64,000 bases of DNA, taken from the NCBI RefSeq assembly GCF_003201595.1, contig NZ_QJJS01000015.1, positions 49,988-113,987 of the forward strand, written 5' to 3'. How positions within the stretch are numbered: position 1 is the stretch's first letter; each line of letters opens with the position of its first letter. Of the stretch, positions 57,251 through 64,000 are shown piece by piece. Made by a program: the position numbers and the translations under genes. This stretch comes from Sphaerotilus hippei. Its GTDB lineage: Bacteria; Pseudomonadota; Gammaproteobacteria; Burkholderiales; Burkholderiaceae_C. Below the pieces are notes generated by a model, which worked only from the letters and a program-made list of their open reading frames with translations, ran no database searches and was not told the origin of the DNA.

Positions 57251-58081
57251 TCAGTTCGATGCGGTCGCCGGGGCCGAAGCCGCCGCGGCGGCCCGCAGCG
57301 GGGCCGCCAGCCGGGTCTCGAAGTCGGCCGGCGCGACATACTGCATCACCACCCGGCTGCGTCCGCTGGCGTCCAGCGCCACCACCAGGCCCCGTTCGGG
57401 GTAGAGCAGGTCCAGCGTGCCGCCGTGTTCGGTCAGGCGCTCGGCCGGAGGGCCCAGGCGCTGGACCAGGGCCTCCTCGTCCAGCCGTGCCGCGGGCAGG
57501 AACACCAGCCCGTCGATCAGGTGTTCGCGGGCCCGGGCCGCATCGGCCGCATTCAGGCTGAAGCGCTGGGCGCCGCTGGCCTGTGCCTGCCCCTTGACGG
57601 CCTGCTCGGCCCAGGCGCGCAAGGTGTCCGGATCGGCGCTGGCGCTGAGCACCAGCTTGCCCTGCAGCGGGCCGATGCTGATCGAGGTCAGGAAGGCTTC
57701 CAGGCTCAGCGTGCCATCGGCGGCACGCAGCACCCCGAGCTCCATCACCTCGGACGGCCAGCGGGCGGCCGCATCCCGCAGCCGGCTGCCGGGCGTGTCA
57801 CCGGTGGCCCGCAGCGCCGCGGCGCGGGCGGTCAGCGTCAGCCCGAGCACCTCGCTGCGGCCGTCCGCGTCGATGCGGACCCGCCAGGGCAGGTCACGCT
57901 TCAGCGTGTCGCCGACCTGCTCGTCGGGGCGGCCGTGCAGCTGCTGCCAGGCGAACGGTGCCAGCAGCGCGATCACGATGCCCAGCAAGGTCAGCAGCAG
58001 GACCGCCGCGATCATGCGGGCGGTGGATCGTCCACGCTGGCGGGATCGGGCAGGGGGAGGGCAGGTCGCGATAAACGTCAT
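57251..58081 (-). CDS. Unknown single-pass membrane protein
   Basis: A 276-residue protein not recognised as a known family. A short basic N-tail (residues 1-23) precedes one strong membrane helix at about 24-46 (MIAAVLLLTLLGIVIALLAP). A soluble domain of mixed strands follows, ending in a Pro/Ala-rich tail ([17 protein letters not shown]). With positive residues before the helix, the C-terminal part should be periplasmic. ATG 58081 was chosen because the longer frame begins inside the divergent SDR promoter. Confidence 0.7.
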   Translation of the reverse strand: MTFIATCPPPARSRQRGRSTARMIAAVLLLTLLGIVIALLAPFAWQQLHGRPDEQVGDTLKRDLPWRVRIDADGRSEVLGLTLTARAAALRATGDTPGSRLRDAAARWPSEVMELGVLRAADGTLSLEAFLTSISIGPLQGKLVLSASADPDTLRAWAEQAVKGQAQASGAQRFSLNAADAARAREHLIDGLVFLPAARLDEEALVQRLGPPAERLTEHGGTLDLLYPERGLVVALDASGRSRVVMQYVAPADFETRLAAPLRAAAAASAPATASN

Positions 58082-58146
58082 GGATCGGGGCCCGGACAGG
58101 CCCTGAAAAGAAGGACAAGACACCCACTGTAAGCAAGAATGCAGGC

Positions 58147-58959
58147 ATGGACCCCGCGCTGCATCATCCACCCCGTCACCTGACCTTGCTGACCGGCGCC
58201 TCGCGCGGCCTGGGCTTGGCCATGGCCCGTGAACTGCTGGCCCGACCCGGGCAGCACCTGATCGCCATCGCCCGCCACTGTCCGTTCGACGAGCTGCAGG
58301 CGCTGGCGCAGGCCCATGGCAACACCTTGACCTGCTGGCCGCTCGACCTGACCGATCCGGCGGCGGCGGCCCGCCAGCTGGACGAATGGCTGGATCGGGC
58401 CGACGCGCGTGCCTGGAGCCGGGTCACGCTGATCAACAACGCCGGCGTGCTGGCCGACCCGGGTCCGCTGGCCGATCAGGCCCCCGAGCAGCTGCAGGCC
58501 GTGCTGAGGGTGGGGCTGGAGGCGCCGCTGCTGCTGACCAGCGTGTTGCTGCAGCGCACCCGCGGATGGCCGGCGCGGCGCCGTGGCCAGGTCCGGGTGC
58601 TGAACATCTCGTCCGGCCTGGGGCGTCGCCCGATGGCCGGCAGCGCCGCCTACTGCGCGGCCAAGGCCGGCCTGGACCTGTTCAGCGCCGCCGTCGGCCT
58701 GGAGGAGCAGGCGCTGGCGGACCACGCGGAACAGCTGCCGGTGCGCATCGTCTCGCTGGCCCCCGGCGTCGTCGACACCGACATGCAGGTGCAGCTGCGT
58801 GACGCGGATCCGATCGGCTTTCCCGACCGGGCGCGTTTCGTCGACCTGCAGCGCCAGGGCCTGCTCGACAGCCCGGCACAGGCCGCGACCCGGGTGCTGG
58901 CCTGGCTGGACCGGGCCGACTTCGGGGATCCGGTGATCGCCGATGTGCGTCACCCCTGA
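58147..58959 (+). CDS. Short-chain dehydrogenase/reductase (sepiapterin-reductase-like)
   Basis: A 270-residue classical SDR. The cofactor motif is TGASRGLGLAM, NNAG follows, and the catalytic Ser-Tyr-Lys set includes SAAYCAAKAG. The ending LAPGVVDTDMQVQLRD resembles sepiapterin-type or benzil reductases. NADP(H) is probable from the Arg in the glycine loop. It is followed after 12 nt by the amidase gene. Confidence 0.92.
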   Translation: MDPALHHPPRHLTLLTGASRGLGLAMARELLARPGQHLIAIARHCPFDELQALAQAHGNTLTCWPLDLTDPAAAARQLDEWLDRADARAWSRVTLINNAGVLADPGPLADQAPEQLQAVLRVGLEAPLLLTSVLLQRTRGWPARRRGQVRVLNISSGLGRRPMAGSAAYCAAKAGLDLFSAAVGLEEQALADHAEQLPVRIVSLAPGVVDTDMQVQLRDADPIGFPDRARFVDLQRQGLLDSPAQAATRVLAWLDRADFGDPVIADVRHP

Positions 58960-58971
58960 GCGAGGGTCGTG

Positions 58972-60345
58972 ATGACGGTGGCATCGACCCCGGGGGCCGC
59001 GGACACGACCGTGCGCTCGCTGTCGGCCGCCTTGCGGTCCGGTGCCACCACGGCCCAGGCCCTGACCGAGGCGGCACTGGCCCGCGCGACGGACCCGCTG
59101 GGCGAGGGCGCCCGGGTCTTCACCCGCCTGGAGGTGCAGGGCGCCCGGGCGGCGGCCATGGCCAGCGACCTGCTGCGCCCGTGGCAGGGGCCACGCTCGG
59201 TGCTCGACGGCCTGCCGGTCTCGGTCAAGGACCTGTTCGACATCGCCGGCCAGCCGACCCCGGCCGGCTCGCGGGTGCTGGCCGATGCGGCCCCTGCCGT
59301 GCGCAGCGCCACCGTCGTGCGCCGCCTGCAGGCCGCCGGGGCCGTCATCGTCGGCCGCACCAACATGACCGAGTTCGCCTACTCCGGCCTCGGGCTGAAT
59401 CCGCACCATGGCACGCCGCTGAACCCCTGGGACCGCGCCACCGGCCGCATTCCCGGCGGCTCGTCCAGCGGGGCGGCCGTGTCCGTCAGCGATGGCATGG
59501 CGGTGGCGGCCATCGGCTCGGACACCGGTGGCTCCGTGCGCATCCCGGCGGCGCTGTGCGGGCTGGCGGGTTTCAAGCCCACGGCCCGCCGGGTCAGCCT
59601 GGAGGGGGTGCTGCCGCTGTCGACCCACCTGGATTCGATCGGGCCGATCGCCCGCTCCGTGGCCTGCTGCGCCGAGGTCGACGCGCTGCTCGCCGGGGAC
59701 GGGGACGCGGTCACCGCACCGGCCCGCTTGCGTGGACTGCGTCTGCTGGTGCCGCAGACGGTGGCGCTGGACGATCTGGAGGCCGAGGTGGCCGCGGCGT
59801 TCGCGAGCAGCCTGTCCCGCCTGTCGGCCGCCGGGGTGCGGATCGACGAGCAGCCCCTGCCGGTGCTGTCCCGGCTGGCCTCGATCAATGCCCGGGGCGG
59901 CTTCACCGCGGCCGAGGCCTGGGCCTGGCACCGTGACCTGATCGCGCGGGCCGGCGACCGGTACGACCCGCGTGTCGTGTCGCGCATCCGCCGCGGGGAG
60001 GCCATGAGCGCGGCCGACCTGATCGACGTGATCCAGGCCCGCCGCGCCTGGGTGGACGAGGTGAACCAGGCCCTGGCCGGCCACGACGCGATGCTGATGC
60101 CGACCGTGCCCCTGGTGGCCCCGGCGCTGCAGCCCCTGCAGGACAGCGACGACGGGTATGGCCGTGCCAACCTGCTGATGCTGCGCAACCCGACGCTGAT
60201 CAACTTCCTCGACGGCTGTGCGCTGTCGCTGCCCTGCCACCGGCCCGGCGACGCGCCGGTGGGTCTGATGGTGGCCGGTGTCGGTGGCGCGGACCGGCGC
60301 ATCCTGGCGATCGGCCTGGCCATCGAGCAGGCGCTCCGGCACTGA
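58972..60345 (+). CDS. Amidase-signature family hydrolase
   Basis: A 457-residue amidase. The Ser-cisSer-Lys triad is visible: K86 in VSVKDLFD, the serines 164-166 of GGSSSG, and nucleophile S188 in GSDTGGSVRIPAALCG. It resembles GatA, but no gatB or gatC is adjacent and the C-terminus is that of a stand-alone amidase. An in-frame GTG directly precedes the ATG. Substrate unknown. Confidence 0.92.
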   Translation: MTVASTPGAADTTVRSLSAALRSGATTAQALTEAALARATDPLGEGARVFTRLEVQGARAAAMASDLLRPWQGPRSVLDGLPVSVKDLFDIAGQPTPAGSRVLADAAPAVRSATVVRRLQAAGAVIVGRTNMTEFAYSGLGLNPHHGTPLNPWDRATGRIPGGSSSGAAVSVSDGMAVAAIGSDTGGSVRIPAALCGLAGFKPTARRVSLEGVLPLSTHLDSIGPIARSVACCAEVDALLAGDGDAVTAPARLRGLRLLVPQTVALDDLEAEVAAAFASSLSRLSAAGVRIDEQPLPVLSRLASINARGGFTAAEAWAWHRDLIARAGDRYDPRVVSRIRRGEAMSAADLIDVIQARRAWVDEVNQALAGHDAMLMPTVPLVAPALQPLQDSDDGYGRANLLMLRNPTLINFLDGCALSLPCHRPGDAPVGLMVAGVGGADRRILAIGLAIEQALRH

Positions 60346-60388
60346 GGCGCAGCCGCAGGCCCGGTGCGGGCCGGGTCGCGGCGGCGTT

Positions 60389-61477
60389 TCAGGGCCGCAC
60401 GGGCACCAGCCGGCGCAGCAGCCGCCCGGCCACCTGCCTGAATCCCGCGTGGTGCAGGCACAGGCCGCCCAGCAGACCCATCAGGCAGCCGAGCACCGTG
60501 TCGAGCAGGCGCGCCTGCATCAGGTCGACCGCGCTGGCGCGGCCGGTGGTGGCCGCCTCGGCCAGCAGCAGCGTCAGCGGAGTGATGAAGATGACGGCAA
60601 AGCCGTAGTGCCGCACCACCACCATCTCCACGATGAAGGTCAGCACCATCATTGTCGGCACGAAGCGCCACGGGTCCATCGGCCAGAGCAGCAGCAGCCA
60701 CGACAGCAGCAGCCCCGCGCAGGTGCCCAGCACCCGGTGCAGCTGGCGGTTCCAGACCGCCCGCAGCGAGGCCCCCTGGATCACCGCCAGGCAGCTCACC
60801 GGCACCCAGTAGGGCCGTTCCAGCTGCAGGGCCTGCGCCAGCGCCAGCGACAGGCCGACGAACACCCCGATCACCACGGGGTCGAGCACCACGAAGTCGA
60901 AGGTCGGCCGGGGCAGGGGGCGGGCCGGCTCGGCCGCCCGCAGGCGCAGCATCCACAGGCTGTAGCCGAACGCGATCAGGCAGGCCTGCAGCGTGCCCAG
61001 GAACATCAGCCCGACCAGCAGCGGCACCTCGGCCGCCTGCGCCGGGGTGTAGGCCCCGATGGCCGCGGCCATGACGAAGAACAGGCTGCCGGGCGGCCCC
61101 AGGGCGTAGATCCGCCCCAGCATCGTGATCAGCGTGGCGGCGGTGGCCAGCACCACCACGGTCAGGCCGGGCAGGAAATGGCTGGCCACCCCCAGTGCAT
61201 AGCTGGCCGTCATCATGAAGCTGCAGGCCATCAGCGACGCCATGCGGTGGTGCATCGGCGTGTCGGGCGTGTGGAGCAGCACCAGGGCGCCCATCGACGC
61301 CACGAGGCCCTGCTCCAGGTGCCCGATGCACGCGCCGATCAGCAGCGGCAGTCCGGTGGCCAGCGCCGCCGCCAGCGGCAGCTGCCAGCGCCGGTTGCTG
61401 GCCTGCACCGCCACCAGGTGCTGCCATTCGGCCCGCAGCAGGCGAGCCAGTCGTTTCCATCCATGTTCGGTGTTCAT
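60389..61477 (-). CDS. FUSC-family membrane protein
   Basis: A 362-residue inner-membrane protein with two sets of hydrophobic helices, as in fusaric-acid-resistance-like (FUSC/YccS) transporters. Landmarks are LATGLPLLIGACIGHLEQGL, and the second half RPYWVPVSCLAVIQGASLRA (a typical FUSC segment) and LGTCAGLLLSWLL. It may export aromatic acids. It is the last core-type gene before the island boundary. Confidence 0.88.
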   Translation of the reverse strand: MNTEHGWKRLARLLRAEWQHLVAVQASNRRWQLPLAAALATGLPLLIGACIGHLEQGLVASMGALVLLHTPDTPMHHRMASLMACSFMMTASYALGVASHFLPGLTVVVLATAATLITMLGRIYALGPPGSLFFVMAAAIGAYTPAQAAEVPLLVGLMFLGTLQACLIAFGYSLWMLRLRAAEPARPLPRPTFDFVVLDPVVIGVFVGLSLALAQALQLERPYWVPVSCLAVIQGASLRAVWNRQLHRVLGTCAGLLLSWLLLLWPMDPWRFVPTMMVLTFIVEMVVVRHYGFAVIFITPLTLLLAEAATTGRASAVDLMQARLLDTVLGCLMGLLGGLCLHHAGFRQVAGRLLRRLVPVRP

Positions 61478-61511
61478 GCGGGATCGGTTGATGTCGGGCA
61501 GACCGGAAAAA

Positions 61512-61553
61512 CAAAAAGGCCCTAGAGCGTTGATTCTCTAGGACCTTTTTTTT
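61512..61553 (-). terminator. Intrinsic terminator next to the RNA-gene remnant
   Basis: CCTAGAG pairs with CTCTAGG, extended by AAAAAGG and CCTTTTT arms with one mismatch pair, and a T-run on each strand. It lies immediately left of the remnant 3' end, as expected for the terminator of a leftward tRNA/tmRNA gene. It may also shield the FUSC gene from the island. Confidence 0.75.
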
Positions 61554-61556
61554 GAC

Positions 61557-61577
61557 TGGTGGAGCCGGGGGGATTCG
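61557..61577 (-). repeat. Remnant of a tRNA/tmRNA 3' end (putative att site)
   Basis: On the minus strand, 21 bases read as T-loop CGAAT, T-stem CCCCC, acceptor strand CGGCTCC and ACCA. The expected other half of the T-arm and the rest of the gene are missing to the right. This is what remains when an integrase inserts an element at the 3' end of an RNA gene. The 5' partner would be GGAGCCG or GGGGCCG; tmRNA is a good candidate. Confidence 0.7.
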
Positions 61578-61831
61578 GGTGTACCAATTCAGCCGGCGGC
61601 CAGCAGGGGCGTACATAGAGGAAAGCGTCGCGAGCCGGTGCCCCAATCGGGACACCCAATTGTGCTTCAAACGGACCCCGCCGGGGCCGCCCGGGCACGG
61701 ACGCCGGTTCGATTTCCAAATTCCGAAAATAGAAAAACTCTGCGGGGCCACACCCTGAATGCGCGGTAGTCCGGGTGCATGGGGTGTGCTGGGCCCATAG
61801 AATTCAAGAAACAGCAGGGAACGGTGCACAC

Positions 61832-62116
61832 ATGCCCAAACGAATCAATGTCTACGCTTCTGATGCCAATGAACCGCGCATTCGCGCGGTCTGCGACCGG
61901 CACCACATTCCCGTCTCCAACCTCCTTGAGGCAGTCGCACTCTGCATGACCGACGCAGAGATCGCAGACCTCAAGGAACGGCACCGTCAAATGCGGCGCG
62001 TCGAGAAGGGCATGGCAGACGCGCTCGACGATCAGGTCCTGTCTAGGCTGCGTGGGATGACGCCCTCCCAGCTCGAAACCGTCATCAAGGCGATCGACGC
62101 CGCCCAGACTCTGTGA
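61832..62116 (+). CDS. Small RHH-like DNA-binding protein (island gene)
   Basis: A 94-residue protein. Its first 45 residues fit a ribbon-helix-helix pattern: strand KRINVYAS, helix NEPRIRAVCDRHH, turn, and helix SNLLEAVALCM. A charged helix (LKERHRQMRRVEKGMADALD) follows. Possible roles are repressor or antitoxin; no toxin is adjacent. Family assignment is by pattern only. Confidence 0.6.
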   Translation: MPKRINVYASDANEPRIRAVCDRHHIPVSNLLEAVALCMTDAEIADLKERHRQMRRVEKGMADALDDQVLSRLRGMTPSQLETVIKAIDAAQTL

Positions 62117-62168
62117 GTCCTCGGGCGGCATCTCCGGCCGCCCCCAGCCGCCGCCATGGGGCGCCCGA

Positions 62169-62789
62169 TTACGCGCTGGCGCTGGTCGACGTGTAGCGCT
62201 TCACGGTCGCTTCAGACACGTCAAAGTGCTTGGCGGTCTCCGAGATGCTCGCGGGCTTGCCGTCCTTGCCATTGGCGGCCCGCCACCCCTTCAGCTCGGC
62301 GGGCAGCACCTTGTGCGCACGCCCGCCCAGACGGTCCTTGCCTCTGTGGGTCTTGCCGGTCTTTGCCATCGAGTCACGCGCAGCGGCCCGCCCATCCTGT
62401 GCGCGCTCGTTGATCCGGTCCTTCTCCATCTTGGCGACCTGAGCCAGCACGGCAACGATCAATTCCCCGACGCCCTTTGCGATCGGCCCCAGACCGAGGA
62501 TGTAGACCGTGACGCTTCTTTTGATCAGATCGCCGACCGTACTCTGAACGTCGATGGCGTCCCGCCCCAGGCGGTCAATTGCGTACACGTACAGAGTGTC
62601 GCCGGCTCGAATGCTTTCGGACATTTGCCTGAAGCCGGGCCGACTCATGGCCGCAACGCCACCGCTCACGCCTTCGTCTTGGTACTCCTTCAAGAACCCT
62701 TCCTGTCCGACCTCCTTCAACAGCGCCTCACGCTGTGCGGTGATCGACTGGCCCAAGGTGCTGACCCGGTAGTACGCGATGTGTGCCAT
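62169..62789 (-). CDS. Serine recombinase (resolvase/invertase)
   Basis: A 206-residue small serine recombinase. The nucleophile is S10 in YYRVSTLGQS. Other motifs are YAIDRLGRD, the long helix LIVAVLAQVAKMEKDRINER, and a C-terminal helix-turn-helix ASISETAKHFDVSEATVKRY. It may resolve dimers, invert DNA or move an element. A large inverted repeat sits just upstream of its start. Confidence 0.93.
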   Translation of the reverse strand: MAHIAYYRVSTLGQSITAQREALLKEVGQEGFLKEYQDEGVSGGVAAMSRPGFRQMSESIRAGDTLYVYAIDRLGRDAIDVQSTVGDLIKRSVTVYILGLGPIAKGVGELIVAVLAQVAKMEKDRINERAQDGRAAARDSMAKTGKTHRGKDRLGGRAHKVLPAELKGWRAANGKDGKPASISETAKHFDVSEATVKRYTSTSASA

Positions 62790-62813
62790 GTGTGCCTTTT
62801 CTGGTGCTTAACT

Positions 62814-62855
62814 TAGGGGTTTGATTTTGAGCCGGATCATATGCTCAAACCCCTA
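62814..62855. repeat. 11-bp inverted repeat upstream of the recombinase
   Basis: TAGGGGTTTGA (62814-62824) and TCAAACCCCTA (62845-62855) are perfect inverse copies 20 bp apart. The short motif TTTGAGCC also occurs at 62826-62833 and 62859-62866. The layout suits a recombination (res-like) site or the operator of the recombinase gene, 25 nt away. Confidence 0.75.
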
Positions 62856-62890
62856 CGATTTGAGCCATGGTTTTGGCCCCGTTTCCTGTG

Positions 62891-62916
62891 GGCTCACAAC
62901 TTACGAGTTGTGAGCC
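62891..62916. repeat. Perfect 11-bp palindrome in the divergent intergenic region
   Basis: GGCTCACAACT and AGTTGTGAGCC surround the loop TACG. It could be an operator, a recombinase half-site pair or a cruciform; it has no T-run, so a terminator is unlikely. Confidence 0.85.
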
Positions 62917-62930
62917 AACGATGGATCATA

Positions 62931-62972
62931 CATCAATCAGAATCTATTGATGCAAATTGATGCCGATTGATG
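62931..62972 (+). promoter_or_regulatory. ATTGATG operator array upstream of an RHH-like gene
   Basis: Three direct ATTGATG copies (62946, 62956 and 62966) repeat at exactly 10 bp, one helical turn. An inverted copy CATCAAT lies at 62931-62937. Ribbon-helix-helix repressors bind such same-face arrays cooperatively. The downstream RHH-like gene 63009-63281 is the likely autoregulator. Confidence 0.65.
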
Positions 62973-63008
62973 TACACTCGTGACTCCCACACTACAGGAG
63001 CGCCAACA

Positions 63009-63281
63009 ATGGCCGTCCGAACCACCGTCACCCTCACCGATGACACCGCCTACGTCATGGGCGAGATCAAGAACCACACCGGGATCACCCCGCCCGAGCT
63101 CATCAACAAAATCTTGCTCGGGCATTTGAGCGAGCTGTGGGAGTACCTGCGGCACCTCGAATCTCTCCCCGAGGGCGAATCGCCTGCCCGCAGCCAAGCT
63201 ATCAACCTACTGCGCAGCTACGGCCCGGCCAGCCTGAGCGACTCGGTCAAGCACGCCAAGGAAAACCCATGGACGCGCTGA
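63009..63281 (+). CDS. RHH-like small regulator/antitoxin candidate
   Basis: A 90-residue protein. Its N-terminus fits a ribbon-helix-helix fold: strand RTTVTLT, helix TAYVMGEIKNHTG, helix TPPELINKILLGHL. A charged C-terminus could hold a partner. AGGAG (62996-63000) supports ATG 63009. It overlaps the next gene by 13 nt, as many toxin-antitoxin pairs do, but the partner is not a recognised toxin. Confidence 0.7.
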   Translation: MAVRTTVTLTDDTAYVMGEIKNHTGITPPELINKILLGHLSELWEYLRHLESLPEGESPARSQAINLLRSYGPASLSDSVKHAKENPWTR

Positions 63282-63475
63282 ACCACTGCCGCTTCGTCGA
63301 CCTGCCGACCGCGCAGGACACGGCCGACGCGCTGACCGACCGGACGAGCGTCGAGCTCGCCCCGGGCGTCACGCTGCACACCGGCCACCGCCAGGGCATG
63401 CCTACATTCGTCATCACCACTGCTGGCGCTGATGACCTGTCGGCCGTGATCGCGGAAGACCTCGCGGACGAATGA
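63269..63475 (+). CDS. Unknown 68-residue protein overlapping the RHH-like gene
   Basis: A small acidic protein whose ATG lies 13 nt before the previous stop, so translation is coupled. The text has strands VELAPGVTLHTG and TFVITTAG, and ends in Asp/Glu (IAEDLADE). No known family is seen. It could be a partner of the RHH-like regulator. Confidence 0.55.
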   Translation: MDALNHCRFVDLPTAQDTADALTDRTSVELAPGVTLHTGHRQGMPTFVITTAGADDLSAVIAEDLADE

Positions 63476-63476
63476 G

Positions 63477-63848
63477 ATGACACTCAAGACGCTCCCGACC
63501 CCGCTGGAGCCCGAGGATGAAAAGGACCGGGCACGGTCCTTTTTTTTGCTCGTGGAAGAAGCCCGAGCCAGGACCGGGATTGACCGCGTGCGCTTCGACG
63601 GCGTCACGGCCAGGACCGCCGACCCGGCCACGTCCATTCGTGACCTGATGATCATGGCCGAAACTCAGCAGGACCCCGCCCTGCTGTGGGTCATCCATGA
63701 AGAGCTGACGCGCCGCGATATTCCGCCCATCTTCCGAACCTATCCCTTGGAGATGACCCGGCAGCTTGAGTTTCTGCGGACGGCGGTCGATCTGCACTGG
63801 CTGGCAACCAAACACCCCGCAGGGCGATTGCATGAAGCTCTTGCCTGA
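63477..63848 (+). CDS. Unknown 123-residue island protein (contains a terminator in its frame)
   Basis: Its ATG follows the previous stop by one base. The protein is helical and mixed-charge, with no recognised motif. A strong terminator-like hairpin with eight Ts (63523-63547) sits inside codons 16-24, encoding DRARSFFLL. Either the hairpin is an attenuator, or the real gene starts later, for example near ATG 63648. Confidence in the long frame is therefore moderate. Confidence 0.5.
   Translation: MTLKTLPTPLEPEDEKDRARSFFLLVEEARARTGIDRVRFDGVTARTADPATSIRDLMIMAETQQDPALLWVIHEELTRRDIPPIFRTYPLEMTRQLEFLRTAVDLHWLATKHPAGRLHEALA
63523..63547 (+). terminator. Intrinsic terminator inside an open frame
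   Basis: AGGACCG (63523-63529), loop GGCA and CGGTCCT (63534-63540) are followed by a run of eight Ts. It is the best terminator of the island segment and would end the RHH-like gene pair's transcript. Confidence 0.8.
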
Positions 63849-63884
63849 AATCGGTGCTACAAGAGCGAGTTTTTGACGCCCCCG

Positions 63885-64000
63885 ATGCCCGACAACCAGC
63901 CCCTGCCCCCCGCGCCTGAAGCCCTCGGCGACCTGGCGGCGTTCGCCGAACTCGACGACCCGCGCAGCCGGCGTTGCCGCTACCCGCTGGAGGAGTTGCT
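63885..64000 (+). CDS. ISAs1-family transposase, N-terminal part (runs off the window)
   Basis: Only 38 codons are visible. ALGDLAAFAELDDPRSRRCR and RYPLEELL match the N-terminal domain that precedes the DDE transposase in ISAs1-type elements. The rest, with the catalytic residues and right inverted repeat, lies beyond the window. Whether the element is intact cannot be judged. Confidence 0.75.
   Translation, partial: MPDNQPLPPAPEALGDLAAFAELDDPRSRRCRYPLEEL

Larger units (their letters stand above)
61478..61831. other. Gene-free boundary region with terminator and tRNA/tmRNA remnant
   Basis: The 354 bases hold no credible gene. They contain an intrinsic terminator and a 21-bp RNA-gene 3' remnant, listed separately. 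To their right is about 250 bp of non-coding sequence with a lower GC content and A-runs (61717-61740). No clear promoter was found for the small gene that follows. Confidence 0.7.

Noticed and set aside
58972..60345. GatA subunit of the tRNA amidotransferase
   Set aside because: No gatB/gatC nearby, and the C-terminal half and SDR neighbour fit a stand-alone amidase better.

Overview
The window is a GC-rich (roughly 70%), densely packed piece of a betaproteobacterial chromosome, most likely Burkholderiales of the Leptothrix/Sphaerotilus/Rubrivivax/Ideonella type. Supporting this are the protein families, the orders dxs-ispA-xseB-Rieske oxygenase, rpsP-rimM-trmD-rplS and rpsT divergent from murJ, the FolE2-type GTP cyclohydrolase, and strong GC bias at third codon positions. 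Assignments rest on motifs read directly from the translated sequence; no database was searched.

Layout: 0.1-5.6 kb holds assimilatory nitrite reduction (nirB, nirD, a formate/nitrite-type channel) followed by a PP2C-kinase fusion. 5.7-10.7 kb holds a periplasmic binding protein followed at once by a 1244-residue multi-PAS histidine kinase, one of whose PAS domains looks like a LOV photosensor. 10.7-13.1 kb holds a lipocalin lipoprotein and a two-gene arsenic operon (acr3-arsH). 13.4-20.4 kb is a nine-gene locus on one strand: bactofilin, TPR-like protein, pseudo-receiver/Pro-Ala-rich scaffold, small Ras/Arf-like GTPase, winged-helix/roadblock-like protein, roadblock/LC7 protein, solo PAS protein, cytosolic PhnD-like binding protein and a FimV-like LysM membrane protein. 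I consider this the best candidate for an undescribed system, probably a cell-pole or type IV pilus signalling module. An ammonium transporter with an unknown partner gene converges on it.

22.5-60.4 kb is mainly core genome: NUDIX enzymes, cysM, tRNA-Leu(CAA), rhomboid protease, flavodehydrogenase, rpsT, murJ, hda-HAD-pcnB-folK, the Pit phosphate system, rpsP-rimM-trmD-rplS, argO/argP, rsgA-M48 protease, orn, cytochrome c, ferredoxin-NADP reductase, sugar dehydrogenase, folE2, dxs-ispA-xseB, Rieske oxygenase, EamA exporter, rhodanese, universal stress protein, AIM24-like protein, SDR and amidase.

60.4-64 kb changes character. After a FUSC-family membrane protein there is a terminator and a 21-bp remnant of the 3' end of a tRNA or tmRNA gene. 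Beyond it lie small ribbon-helix-helix-like genes, a serine recombinase, inverted and direct operator-like repeats, and the start of an ISAs1-type transposase. I read this as the left end of an integrated island that continues past the window.
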